A stretch of 64,000 nucleotides of DNA from Pistricoccus aurantiacus (GCF_042682565.1 NZ_JBHUIC010000001.1); one strand, 5' to 3'; positions 45,417-53,739 are shown, counted from the first letter of the stretch. Notes: generated from the letters alone by a model not told the origin. Made by a program: numbers and translations.

Positions 45417-47336
45417 ATGAAACTACTGCAACGCTCTCTGGTGGCACGCATCGTGGCGTCGCTGCTGGCGATCACCGCCATGGCAGTGATCAGCATCATC
45501 GTCACCATGAGCGTCGCCAACAGCAGTCGCGGCGATGCCGCCGCCATCAACATGGCGGGCTCGCTGCGCATGAACAGCTATCAGATCGTCGCCGCTCTGC
45601 TCGACTATCGAGCACAGCCGGATAGCGACCGACGCCAGGCAGCGGCGCGGCTCATCGAACGCTTCGGTGAACGCCTGCGCAGCCCGGCGCTGGCCGAGGC
45701 CATTCCCGGCGCCGGCGACCATCCTCTGAGGGATTCCTATCAGCGCCTGATGACGCACTGGGAGAACGCGCTTGTCCCGGCGCTCGCCAACGCGGCCGAG
45801 GGCACTGGCGCCGACGTTCGACCGCTGCGTGCGGAGTTGGATGAACTGGTTGGCGATATCGACAGCATGGTGACGCTGCTGGAGCGAAACGCCGAAGCCA
45901 AGGTGCGTTTGATCAGTACGCTGCAGATCCTCTTTCTGTTGCTCACCGCGGTGGTGGTGGCCATCGCCTTGTACGATATTCGCCACAACCTGGTCATTCC
46001 CCTGCGCCAGCTTGTGGCCATGGCCAAGGAAGTGGCGCGCCACAACTTCCGCCCGCGCAGTCATCTGCGGGGTAACGATGAGTTGGCTCTACTCGGCCGT
46101 ACCCTGGATACCATGGCCGGGGAACTCGGTTCGAGCTACGCCGCCTTGGAAGCGCGTGTGTCACTCAAGCAGCAGGAGCTTCAACGCAGTAATCAGGCCA
46201 TGCAGATTCTGCATGACGGCAGTCGTTCCCTCTATGGCGGCGGCAACGACCTGTGCGCCAGCGCCGCCCCCATGCTGCGCCAGCTCGAGACCCTGCTCGA
46301 CATCGGTCCCATCAAGCTCTCCCTAAACGATCCGATGGATCAGCAGCAGATGCCGATCCTATCAACCGATTCGGCCACGCGACCCGACTATTGCCGCGAC
46401 TGGGGCTGTCATGCCTGTCTGATCGAACCTCGCTCTCTCGAGCTCGAGCCGGATGCGGAGCGGGAATGTCTGCTGCTGCCCATCAACATGGGTAACGAGT
46501 TGCTCGGTACCCTGGAAGTCTGGTACGCCAAGGATCTGGCCCTGAGCGACAGTACCCGACGACTGCTCAACGCCTTGAGCGACCAGCTGGCTACCGCGGT
46601 CTATCTGCAGCGACGCATCGAGGAACAGCAGCAGGTGACCCTGATGAATGAGCGCACCATCATCGCTCGCGAACTGCACGACTCTCTGGCTCAGTCGCTT
46701 TCCTATCTGAAGATGCAGGTCGCTCGACTCGAGCGCATGCAGCAGAAGAACGTCCCGCGGGAAACTCAGGCGGCGGTCTTCGGCGAATTGCGCACCGGCC
46801 TTGACAGCGCCTATCGCCAGCTCAGGGAACTGCTGACGACGTTCCGTCTGAAGCTCGAGGGACCGGGCCTCAAGTCCACCCTGCTGCAAACCACCGAGGA
46901 ATTCGCCGAGCGCATGGGGGCGCCGGTGGAGTTCTTCTACGAACTGCCGCCGCATCTGCTCAGCCCCAATGAGGAAATCCACGTCCTGCAGATCGTTCGC
47001 GAAGCCCTGGCCAATACACACAAGCACGCTCGCGCCCATTGGGCCGCGGTCTCGCTGCGTTTCACCGAGGCTCAGCTGGTGCTGCAGATCGAGGACGACG
47101 GTATCGGTATCGAAAACGTGACCTCGCCCCCCATGCATTACGGCCTGGTGATCATGCGCGACCGGGCCCAGACCTTGGGCGGCGAGATAACACTTGGCCA
47201 TCGCGCCGCTGGGGGCACCTTGGTCACGCTGACCTTCACGCCCCAGACCGCGAGGCTGATCGCTCGCCAGCCGGCTCGGGAACCTACCGCCGTCGCCACC
47301 ATGACCACCCACGGGAACAGAGAGCAAGCACCATGA
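45417..47336 (+). CDS. narX: Nitrate/nitrite sensor histidine kinase NarX
   Basis: Membrane sensor for periplasmic nitrate. 639 residues: TM1 (about 10-33), the P-box DAAAINMAGSLRMNSYQI right after it, a helical periplasmic sensor, TM2 (about 165-190), HAMP, a Cys-containing central module with CRDWGCHACLIEP, a HisKA_3 dimerisation helix with the phospho-acceptor in ARELHDSLAQSLSYLKMQ, and a HATPase_c domain (EALANTHKHARA, EDDGIGIE). Overlaps narL by 4 nt (ATGA). Divergent from the MFS gene with 184 bp between. Confidence 0.95.
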   Translation: MKLLQRSLVARIVASLLAITAMAVISIIVTMSVANSSRGDAAAINMAGSLRMNSYQIVAALLDYRAQPDSDRRQAAARLIERFGERLRSPALAEAIPGAGDHPLRDSYQRLMTHWENALVPALANAAEGTGADVRPLRAELDELVGDIDSMVTLLERNAEAKVRLISTLQILFLLLTAVVVAIALYDIRHNLVIPLRQLVAMAKEVARHNFRPRSHLRGNDELALLGRTLDTMAGELGSSYAALEARVSLKQQELQRSNQAMQILHDGSRSLYGGGNDLCASAAPMLRQLETLLDIGPIKLSLNDPMDQQQMPILSTDSATRPDYCRDWGCHACLIEPRSLELEPDAERECLLLPINMGNELLGTLEVWYAKDLALSDSTRRLLNALSDQLATAVYLQRRIEEQQQVTLMNERTIIARELHDSLAQSLSYLKMQVARLERMQQKNVPRETQAAVFGELRTGLDSAYRQLRELLTTFRLKLEGPGLKSTLLQTTEEFAERMGAPVEFFYELPPHLLSPNEEIHVLQIVREALANTHKHARAHWAAVSLRFTEAQLVLQIEDDGIGIENVTSPPMHYGLVIMRDRAQTLGGEITLGHRAAGGTLVTLTFTPQTARLIARQPAREPTAVATMTTHGNREQAP

Positions 47337-48010
47337 ATCATTCAGCCTCGGAGACCCCCGCCACCTTGATGATCATCGACGACCATCCACTGCTGCGTCG
47401 CGGCGTCGCCCAGTTGCTGGAGCTCGAGGACGACCTGAAACTGCTGGCGGAGACCGGCGATCCCGAAGAGGGGCTGCGCTTGGCGGCGGAGCTGGATCCG
47501 GACATGATCCTACTGGATCTCAACATGCCGGGAATGAACGGCATCGAGACCCTGAAGCGTCTGCGAGAGGTGGATTTCGCCGGTCGCGTGGTGATGTTCA
47601 CGGTGTCGGATCACGAGGAGGACGTGGTCGCCGCACTACGCGCCGGTGCCGACGGCTATCTGCTCAAGGACATGGACCCGGACGAGATGGTGCGCCAGAT
47701 CCGCCAGGCCGGGCTCGGCCGCATGGTGATCAGCGAGAGTCTCACCGCCCTGCTCGCCGAGGCGTTGCGCAATCAGCGCAGCAAGCCCGTCGCCCCGGAT
47801 GTGCACAGCCTGACTCAGCGAGAGCGGGAGATTCTGCGCGAGCTGGCCGGGGGGCTTTCCAACAAGCTGATCGCCCGCAAGCTCGACATCACCGAAGGCA
47901 CCGTCAAGGTCCACGTCAAGCATCTGCTCAAGAAGCTCAATCTGCGCTCACGAGTGGAAGCGGCGGTCTGGGCGGTAGGTCGAGGCTACGCCTCTCCCGA
48001 AGGTGAATAG
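47333..48010 (+). CDS. narL: Nitrate response regulator NarL with element-derived C-terminus
   Basis: 225 residues: receiver domain (IIDDHPLL, phospho-Asp in ILLDLNMPG, Lys in YLLKDMDP) and a LuxR-type helix-turn-helix (LTQREREILRELAGGLSNKL). Past base 47976 the sequence differs from the displaced native end at 55 kb: here the tail is AVGRGYASPEGE, there it is AVQAGIEG. So the 7.2-kb element has replaced the last dozen codons while keeping the frame open. The DNA-binding helices lie before the junction and should be intact; function is therefore probably kept. Confidence 0.93.
   Translation: MNHSASETPATLMIIDDHPLLRRGVAQLLELEDDLKLLAETGDPEEGLRLAAELDPDMILLDLNMPGMNGIETLKRLREVDFAGRVVMFTVSDHEEDVVAALRAGADGYLLKDMDPDEMVRQIRQAGLGRMVISESLTALLAEALRNQRSKPVAPDVHSLTQREREILRELAGGLSNKLIARKLDITEGTVKVHVKHLLKKLNLRSRVEAAVWAVGRGYASPEGE
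47921..47976. repeat. Left attachment repeat (attL) inside narL
   Basis: 56-bp sequence beginning CATCTGCTCAAGAAGCTC and ending GTCTGGGCGGT. It matches 55085-55140 at 55 of 56 positions, the mismatch being A at 47950. It spans the last conserved helix of NarL. Interpreted as the left copy of the integration core. Confidence 0.9.
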
Positions 48011-48021
48011 AGCCCTTAGCG

Positions 48022-48046
48022 CCTAGAGAACGTTCACACTATAGCG
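48022..48046. repeat. Left terminal inverted motif (candidate integrase arm site)
   Basis: CCTAGAGAAC followed by GTTCACACTATAGCG. The same two blocks, separated by four more bases, occur in inverted orientation at 55009-55036 near the other end. GTTCAC recurs at 48052, 48079 and, inverted, at 48096, giving four copies within 70 bp. This layout suits arm-type recombinase sites. Confidence 0.7.
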
Positions 48047-48689
48047 CCTCTGTTCACAACGAGTAAAGGGAACGAGAGGTTCACAAGAGACGAATGTGAA
48101 CAAGGGAGGTAAGTACTTGAAGGGAGAGGGAGGTAGTCTTTCTTATCGGGAAGGAGAACAGAGAGGAAGGAGGAGAGAGCGGAGGAGGACAGCTTTATTC
48201 GTGGAAGTTTGGAAGGAGGAAAGTTTGCCAGAAACTTCCCCTTCGCTATTTGGTAGGGGGGGATCAGGGGGGTGTGCCCTTAACTTATATGTATGCATCC
48301 CCCCTTCTTAGTTTCTAACAGAAAAGACAGAGAACGGAAGTTGACAAATAAAGAACACTCTGTCACAATAAGCCACTGGTGGACTCTCAAAGCTGTAACA
48401 GGTGCTAGCGAGAACTACGTTCTCTTGCTCTGGGTGGAGAGAAGAAGCTTGGCTCTTTAACAAACTATAGCTAGAGAGCATAGCTCTCGCCAGCATAGCT
48501 AGAGCCTTTGGCTCGCCAGCACCGAAGTTTTACACCAATGGTGGAAAAGTCCAACCTCACTTTGAGGATGAACAATCATGCCTAGGCCAGAGAGCCCCTA
48601 CAAGCCTCTGTACGCTCTTCTAAGCCCCACCCTATGGGTAGGTATAGGGGAGCCCCTTAGAAAGGCTTGTAGGCCCCTTGTAGGACGTT
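48047..48689. other. Left non-coding end of the element
   Basis: About 640 bp without a convincing gene. It has purine-rich GGAGA-type stretches on plus (48105-48220), palindromic CCACTGGTGG at 48373-48382 and CACCAATGGTGG at 48533-48544, duplicated CTCGCCAGC at about 48486 and 48513, and a folded GC-richer segment at 48590-48680. In that segment CCTACAAGCCT and AGGCTTGTAGG are 11-bp inverted arms. These are probably integrase, regulator or packaging sites plus the operon's 3' end. Confidence 0.5.
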
Positions 48690-49049
48690 CTAGAGACGGT
48701 CCTCCTTGCTTAGCCTATCCAGGTCTTCCTTGAATCCTTTCTCTAGGTTAGCCTCTACAGCTAGATATTCCTCCACCTTGGCTTTAGGAGGCCTACCTAC
48801 AGGCCTACCAATGCCCATGAGCTTGAGGAGTTCCTTTATAGCGGTGGTGTTACCTTTACTAGCGCCCTCCTTTAGCTTGGTTAAGGCCAGGTCTTGCCAA
48901 TAGAGTTTATGTTCTAAGTCCCAGAGATTGTCTCTTGCGTACCTATCGAGACTCATGAGGCTTATGCCTAGCTCTTCTGCTAGCTTATTGTGGGAGGAAG
49001 CGGTTATGTATGCTTGCTTGGTCTCTTCAGATAGTTCTTGAGAGTTCAT
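48690..49049 (-). CDS. Element protein, small and charged, terminase-small-subunit-like
   Basis: 119 residues. The N-terminal part (about 10-40) reads as a helix-turn-helix-like unit: ITASSHNKLAEELGISLMSLDRYA. The middle is helical with KEGASKGNTTAIKELLKLMG, a pattern seen in phage small terminase subunits, and a basic GRPVGRPPKAK segment follows. It is the last gene of the minus-strand array and overlaps the preceding gene by 23 nt. A packaging-redirecting TerS of a phage satellite is possible, but no specific family could be confirmed. Confidence 0.55.
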   Translation of the reverse strand: MNSQELSEETKQAYITASSHNKLAEELGISLMSLDRYARDNLWDLEHKLYWQDLALTKLKEGASKGNTTAIKELLKLMGIGRPVGRPPKAKVEEYLAVEANLEKGFKEDLDRLSKEDRL

Positions 49050-49296
49050 TTACTATTTCCTGTATGAGTTCCTCTACTCGTGCCTTGTTACGAGGCATAC
49101 ATCTACCTTCTTCTTTACGTAGAGGCTTAGGTGAGCTGTTGTTGTGTCCTTCCTTGTACGAGAGGAGGTGTTCTAGATGCCTCTGTAAGAGGAAGAGTCT
49201 AGAGCGTAAGTAGTCTTGCCTCTGGTAGCGCTCTATAGGACGAGTAAAGGGTCTGTTAGGTGCAAAGTAGTCAATGGGTAGGGCTTTGTAAAACAT
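49027..49296 (-). CDS. Element hypothetical protein
   Basis: 89 residues, strongly basic and helical: PIERYQRQDYLRSRLFLLQ in the middle and a C-terminal helix RVEELIQEIVNELSRTI. No family recognised. It overlaps the following gene by 23 nt, so the two are probably translated together. Could be a nucleic-acid-binding or regulatory protein. Real-gene status rests on its overlap, orientation and codon pattern. Confidence 0.5.
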   Translation of the reverse strand: MFYKALPIDYFAPNRPFTRPIERYQRQDYLRSRLFLLQRHLEHLLSYKEGHNNSSPKPLRKEEGRCMPRNKARVEELIQEIVNELSRTI

Positions 49297-49538
49297 AGAA
49301 TAGGGCCTATTTTTAAAAAGTGAGAGGGGAACAGGGGGATAGGTCTCTGCTTTTTAAAACGAGCGTACGAGTAAGTAGACGAATAGAGCGAGTAGGAGGT
49401 AGAACATAGGGCTTCTCCACAGTTTGTGTAAAAGTGATTACACCAATGGTGGGATCGAGCATCCTTGCTCATATCTATTGGGGGTAACTCTCCCTTGGCG
49501 TCTTGGTAACGGGTTGAAAAGTCAGCCGGTTGTTATGC
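49297..49538. other. Intergenic gap with palindromic motif
   Basis: Holds a second CACCAATGGTGG (49441-49452), two A/T-rich patches (about 49308-49322 and 49350-49360) and probably the promoter for the two genes to its left. A 79-codon minus frame here overlaps them and looks spurious. Confidence 0.45.
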
Positions 49539-50015
49539 TTATTCGTGCAGCCTGTGTAGCTCATCCCATTCTTCTGGAGCATACTCAAGAGAGGCATCAG
49601 AAAGATCGTATTCGGGAATGAACAACTGCTTAGTCTCTACATCGTAATAAGCATCGTCAGTATAACCAGGTGCTACAAGGCAGCCCCAACCTTCGTCCCT
49701 GCCATATTCGTAGTATTCAAAGAAGAGGCTGGGATTGATAGTAAGAACAATCACTTTCTGTTCAACACCATCAGGGTCGTTAGGGTCAGCCTCGTCTATG
49801 AATTCAGAACGCTCTGCCTCACTGAAGTCAAGTTTCAAAGTCTTGAACTTGCTGTCATAAATCCCAGTTACGGAGGATGAGTAGGGCCCTGTACTTACAA
49901 CAACCTTATATCTCCATCGTTCGATTTCGTCACCGACCATTACAAACAGGTCCCTGTCATCATAGTAAGTACCGAATGTCTTAATCTTCTTGAAACCATT
50001 TTTAGAAATAGTCAT
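49539..50015 (-). CDS. Element acidic hypothetical protein
   Basis: 158 residues with many Asp, Glu and Tyr and a predicted beta-rich layout (LFVMVGDEIERWRYKVVV, then KQLFIPEYDLSDASLEYAPEE). No known motif. It starts 11 bp after the ATPase gene's stop, so it is probably in the same transcript. Small acidic proteins of phages and satellites sometimes mimic DNA or inhibit host enzymes; that is only a thought here. Confidence 0.6.
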   Translation of the reverse strand: MTISKNGFKKIKTFGTYYDDRDLFVMVGDEIERWRYKVVVSTGPYSSSVTGIYDSKFKTLKLDFSEAERSEFIDEADPNDPDGVEQKVIVLTINPSLFFEYYEYGRDEGWGCLVAPGYTDDAYYDVETKQLFIPEYDLSDASLEYAPEEWDELHRLHE

Positions 50016-50026
50016 ACTTGTTTTCC

Positions 50027-51532
50027 TTATGCTGCTTGTTTAAGCCAACGAGAGATGGAGGATTTACCTACCCCAAGTTCCTCAGCTATTTGTCTAATAG
50101 TCATACCTTCTTTCCGAAGCTGGATAGCCCGAGCCTTTAAGGTATTACGCTCCTCTGTCTGCTTAGGTAACTCAAGCTTGGTGATACAGGTCCTATCCAT
50201 CTTCGGATTATCTACCCCCCATTCTTCAGCAAGCTGCCTGGCAATCTTTTCGGTAGGTACTATGTGATAGGTGGGCTTTACCTGCTCTTCCCACATACGT
50301 AGGTTGGTCCTCCCCATTCCTTGTACACCTCTCTCTATACACTCCTCATGGCGCTTAACTGAGTAGCCCTTATCCTTGTCTACACCTAGCATCTCAAACA
50401 TTAAGTTGTACTGAGGTTGCTTTGTTGTTACTGGGTTACCAGTGAAGAGGTGACAGCTAACAGAATGGTCTCTCCATTCGTTAATGCCATTACAGATAGG
50501 GGGAATATGGAGGGCTCCATATCTATCGAAAGGAAAGCCTTTAATCCAATCATGTCCTTGAACCAAGGTGGGATAGGTGTCGAACTGATTGGCGTACTCC
50601 AAGCACTTGGTGAGGGACTTACCGAGTAGGGTATCCTCTTCAAGGGAGATGGCTTGAGTGCCGTCTTCCTTCTTAAGAGCCATAGTCTTGCTGTAGCGAT
50701 CCCCCTCAAACATAAGGATATAGGTAGGATCGTAGACGAGGTTCTTGTTAGCAGGCTGGAAGGGACTCACAATAACTCTGAATCCTTGGGAGAGTATGTA
50801 CTCAAAGAAGAGCGTCTTCTCCACAGAGTTACCCATCACATGGAAATCTTGAGCGTTACGAATAACTGAGGCGTAGTCCTCACTATCCGTAATCTCTGTC
50901 CGGTATACCTCTCGTGTTCCCTTCTTCTTGATGAAGACTCTTACGTCTGCACTATCCGATAAAAGGGCCTTGAAGATGGAGGTCTCAGGAGAGCTAACGT
51001 TCTCGCTCAGAGATTCCTCATAGCGGTATACGACTTCCCTCTTCTGGCCGTCTTTGATGGTGGCTTTACCGGACTCAGGACATACGTCAATCAAGTGATT
51101 GAATGTATCTTTCCAGCGTGCTTCCCCTCGCTCATAGTCTTCCGCTATGCCTACTACTGGCACTTCATCCACTACAACAGACCAGCCTTCTAGGAACTCT
51201 GGATCGATGGTGGTGAGAGTGGCTTGAGTAATGATTAACGCCACGCCTTCGGTGTGTTCCATCTCCTCAAGCAAGGCTAGCTCAACCGCTCCTCTTACCC
51301 AACCTGTGACGCTATCGCCATCTAGTCTGACTATGTGGAGGGAAGTCTTTTTGAGACGGTCATATACTTCCTTGTTCAGGCTCTTGGTACGAGAGGCGTA
51401 GACAACCTTCTCGTCCCCTGATAAACTGTTAATGAAAGATTCAGTCTTGCCTAAGCCAGGTAAGGCATTGGCTATGTGCACTATGTCGGTCAATATAGGT
51501 CTCCTTGGATTGAGGCTTCCGCCGAACAGCAA
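50027..51532 (-). CDS. SF2-like ATPase/helicase with C-terminal helix-turn-helix
   Basis: 501 residues. Walker A is ALPGLGKT at residues 23-30, a DExx-type Walker B is VVVDEVPVV near residue 120, and a QxxGR-like motif VI is GVQGMGRTNLR near residue 410, so the core looks like a superfamily 2 ATPase. The C-terminal 45 residues form a helix-turn-helix: IQLRKEGMTIRQIAEELGVG followed by SSISRWLKQ. An ATPase joined to a DNA-binding head suggests an origin-binding replication initiator, in keeping with the adjacent hairpin-rich region. No named family was recognised. Confidence 0.7.
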   Translation of the reverse strand: MLFGGSLNPRRPILTDIVHIANALPGLGKTESFINSLSGDEKVVYASRTKSLNKEVYDRLKKTSLHIVRLDGDSVTGWVRGAVELALLEEMEHTEGVALIITQATLTTIDPEFLEGWSVVVDEVPVVGIAEDYERGEARWKDTFNHLIDVCPESGKATIKDGQKREVVYRYEESLSENVSSPETSIFKALLSDSADVRVFIKKKGTREVYRTEITDSEDYASVIRNAQDFHVMGNSVEKTLFFEYILSQGFRVIVSPFQPANKNLVYDPTYILMFEGDRYSKTMALKKEDGTQAISLEEDTLLGKSLTKCLEYANQFDTYPTLVQGHDWIKGFPFDRYGALHIPPICNGINEWRDHSVSCHLFTGNPVTTKQPQYNLMFEMLGVDKDKGYSVKRHEECIERGVQGMGRTNLRMWEEQVKPTYHIVPTEKIARQLAEEWGVDNPKMDRTCITKLELPKQTEERNTLKARAIQLRKEGMTIRQIAEELGVGKSSISRWLKQAA

Positions 51533-52139
51533 CGTCCCATCCCTCTTAGAGATTCCTCTAAGAAGAGTGGGACATTGTTCTAGGGAATATGTGAGCCTTC
51601 GGCTCTAACTATTCTGTGGATTTTCTCAACTGTGATAAAAAGTTCTCGGATTTGGCGTATAAAACACTTAGGCCAGAATGCTGGCTAGGTATATTTGCAG
51701 CTCCGCTGCGTAGAGGGACTATTAGAAATTAGAGAAGAGGCCCGGGTGAACAACACCCTTCACCCGGTAGAAAATCAAAAGCACGCTCACTGCGTTCGCT
51801 GACGAAGTAAAGGCAAACCATCAATAGTGGCTAGAAGTAATGAGACGTACGTCTCCTTAAGCCAGACTGTTTTGACCTTTCCCTTTATTCGTACGCCCTT
51901 GACCTTCCGAGCTTGGCGAGGGAATAGGCTTAGGTATATGTGCCACGTAGTGGCGGTAAGGGACCTGACGCAGCGAAGCTGCAACTAAGGACTAGAGCTA
52001 TTCTGGCTTAAGTACAGAGCCACTACCCAGAAAAGGCAGGGGTCATATCCCCAGAAATAAATGGTGGGACCTAGGAAAACCCAAGGCATCCTTTTCAATA
52101 AAATAAATATTTATCTGTATTTCTAGGGATAGGTGCTGC
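51533..52139. other. Hairpin-rich ORF-poor region, candidate replication origin
   Basis: About 600 bp with many dyads: CTTAGAG/CTCTAAG (51544-51561), CCGGGTGAA/TTCACCCGG (51742-51767), the perfect palindrome GAGACGTACGTCTC (51842-51855) and GCCAC/GTGGC (51942-51954). The motif TGCAGCTCCGCTGCG near 51697 recurs inverted (CGCAGCGAAGCTGCA) near 51969. TAGGTATAT occurs near 51686 and 51931. An A/T-rich patch (about 52096-52122) adjoins. It lies beside the ATPase/HTH gene, as an origin often lies beside its initiator. Confidence 0.5.
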
Positions 52140-52697
52140 TTACGCAGCGACTGGCTTCTTACCGTGCCATTCGAGGAAGTTATTGTCTGAATAGAATTTA
52201 GATACAGCAGCTTCAGCTTCTTCGAAGTCAGTGAATGATCCGAGATTAATCTGGACTCCATTTAATCTAGGGCTAGCCTTCCATCGTCGCTTGGATTTAT
52301 CCCAGAACACACCGCAAACCCCGGACTTGTTGTTGGAATAGATACGCAATCCTTTTCCATGAGCGCCCTCGAGGAGGTTCTCGATACGGAGATCAAGTGG
52401 ATTGCCATTGACATAACCGATGCGACCTTCAGGCCAGCGGCTATGCATATAGAGATGGGCTAGCTGTGAGCCATGATAGTTCTTATTGAGTAGTCCAATG
52501 GCTAAGTAGCAACTGCCATCCTTTCGAGTCCTGACACATCCAGCGGGCTTACCGCTGAATTTCTTATTCCATACTCGCCAATCCTGTTCCCGTTTGAACC
52601 ACTCCATCCGTCTCGGCTTCCATACGAACTCACCGGTATACGGGTCGTAGTTCAAGAGTTCACGTACAATATCTTTGGTAATCTTAGTCTTAGTCAT
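52140..52697 (-). CDS. HNH-like/AP2 domain protein with degraded HNH motif
   Basis: 185 residues, resembling phage HNH homing endonucleases with an AP2/ERF DNA-binding domain. The HNH region AHLYMHSRWPEGRIGYVNGN continues with PLDLRIENLL; where most family members have DH before the xNG, this one has GY, so a catalytic His is missing. The AP2 part is SGVCGVFWDKSKRRWKASPR. It may therefore bind DNA without cutting. ATG 52697 overlaps the previous stop as ATGA. Confidence 0.78.
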   Translation of the reverse strand: MTKTKITKDIVRELLNYDPYTGEFVWKPRRMEWFKREQDWRVWNKKFSGKPAGCVRTRKDGSCYLAIGLLNKNYHGSQLAHLYMHSRWPEGRIGYVNGNPLDLRIENLLEGAHGKGLRIYSNNKSGVCGVFWDKSKRRWKASPRLNGVQINLGSFTDFEEAEAAVSKFYSDNNFLEWHGKKPVAA

Positions 52698-52900
52698 AGC
52701 GTCTCTTCTGAATAAACTAGCCGGTCTACGACCGCATGCCAACCTGACTTATTCCCGTAGCGGTACTTGGCAACTCTCTCGACACAAGGTCCCTCGTATC
52801 CGAGAGTACCCAACCAATGGCATACCTTTTCCGAGACTGTAGTGCCTGGCACAGAGGCCAGGGCTTTCTTGAGTTCGTCATTCACTACCAGCATCTTCAT
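52694..52900 (-). CDS. Element small hypothetical protein
   Basis: 68 residues (MKMLVVNDELKKALASVPGT) with two Cys residues (KVCHWLG, EGPCVERV) and a C-terminal YGNKSGWHAVVDRLVYSEETL-like basic helix region. No family recognised. It begins inside the 3' end of the upstream gene and ends with an ATGA overlap to the HNH/AP2 gene, so it belongs to the five-gene operon. ATG 52894 is an alternative start. Confidence 0.5.
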   Translation of the reverse strand: MKMLVVNDELKKALASVPGTTVSEKVCHWLGTLGYEGPCVERVAKYRYGNKSGWHAVVDRLVYSEETL

Positions 52901-53138
52901 CCTTCTCACGAAGTAACTTATCGATGGCTGTATGCAAGTCATACGGCTTAGTGAAGCTACCGTCCAGTACACCAGGTGCTACATAGGTGGAATACTGGGT
53001 GCGGTAATAGGTAAGACCACGGTATTCCTTAGGTGACGAGAGAGCTTTGTTATTCATCTCAGCCTGTTTGGCAACAGCCTCCCTACGTAGTCTCTGCTGT
53101 TCCATATACTCGTTATCAACTTCTTCTTGTGTACGCAT
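52878..53138 (-). CDS. Element small hypothetical protein
   Basis: 86 residues. The N-terminal half is a charged helix (MRTQEEVDNEYMEQQRLRRE), followed by an aromatic stretch YRGLTYYRTQYSTYVAPG that reads as beta strands. No family recognised. It starts 3 bp after the upstream gene's stop and overlaps the next gene by 23 nt. Codon use is like the rest of the element. Confidence 0.55.
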   Translation of the reverse strand: MRTQEEVDNEYMEQQRLRREAVAKQAEMNNKALSSPKEYRGLTYYRTQYSTYVAPGVLDGSFTKPYDLHTAIDKLLREKDEDAGSE

Positions 53139-53141
53139 AGC

Positions 53142-53480
53142 TTACTCCTCCTCAAAGACATTGTTAGCTTGTTGGTTATACTTACGCATAGTGTTCTCAC
53201 GGATAGCTTTCATCTGCTCGTAAGCGCTAACCTTGTGTTTGAACTCAGGCTTGACTCCAAGGAGATTTCCTTGCTCGTCATAAAGAAATTTACTCTCAGC
53301 CTGTGGAGTCCCCTTGCTCTGGGCTACCATCCTCTCTGCGTCCATCTTCTCTCGGATGACAGGGTCATGCTGATAGAGACGGTTAGCTGCTTCTTCCCTC
53401 AATTTAGCAATTTGCTCAGCGGGAGAAAGATCCTTAGGCGGAGTAGATTCAAGCTCTTGAGTTTCGAATAGATCAGTCAT
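53142..53480 (-). CDS. Element hypothetical protein, helical
   Basis: 112 residues, charged and mostly helical (SPAEQIAKLREEAANRLYQH, then KVSAYEQMKAIRENTMRK), with one YDEQGNLLGVKPEF strand pair. No family recognised. Overlaps the winged-helix gene by 8 nt at its start. Could be a scaffold, regulatory or replication accessory protein; nothing in the sequence decides. Confidence 0.55.
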   Translation of the reverse strand: MTDLFETQELESTPPKDLSPAEQIAKLREEAANRLYQHDPVIREKMDAERMVAQSKGTPQAESKFLYDEQGNLLGVKPEFKHKVSAYEQMKAIRENTMRKYNQQANNVFEEE

Positions 53481-53739
53481 GATTAATCCTGTATTGATTC
53501 ACTTCGTTGGGTTTAGTCTTGTCTTGTTTCTTCTCAATAAGACCTTTGTCTATGAGTCCCTTGAGAACATTTCCTATACCTTGCCTTGTCATACCTGTTA
53601 CTTTGGAGAAGTCTGTATAGCGAATAGCAGCCCAACCATCTTCCCCCTTACCCCCTTCTTCCTTAATCATCAGGTACACTACCCTAGCGGCAAGAGTATC
53701 TAGCTGTGTGTCAGCAATAGTCTTTAGCGTAATCATCAT
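53473..53739 (-). CDS. Winged-helix DNA-binding protein
   Basis: About 88 residues (MMITLKTIADTQLDTLAARV). It has a winged-helix layout: YTDFSKVTGMTRQGIGNVLK is the turn and recognition helix, then GLIDKGLIEKKQDKTKPN with a wing. This resembles phage replication-module or MarR-like winged helices. It is the first gene of the five-gene operon after int and could control it or act at the origin. Start at ATG 53739; ATG 53736 is also possible. Confidence 0.65.
   Translation of the reverse strand: MMITLKTIADTQLDTLAARVVYLMIKEEGGKGEDGWAAIRYTDFSKVTGMTRQGIGNVLKGLIDKGLIEKKQDKTKPNEVNQYRINHD

Noticed and set aside
45233..45571. N-terminal extension of the MFS transporter beyond 45232
   Set aside because: Runs antisense through the narX start and does not resemble MFS proteins.
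48105..48220. Purine-rich plus-strand 71-codon frame at the element's left end
   Set aside because: Composition is a simple GGAGA-rich bias; no Shine-Dalgarno pattern or family.
49233..49472. 79-codon minus frame in the element
   Set aside because: Overlaps a better gene, has no clear Shine-Dalgarno and a chaotic composition.
51787..51984. 65-codon minus frame in the candidate origin
   Set aside because: Covers the palindromes and inverted repeats; coding is not supported.
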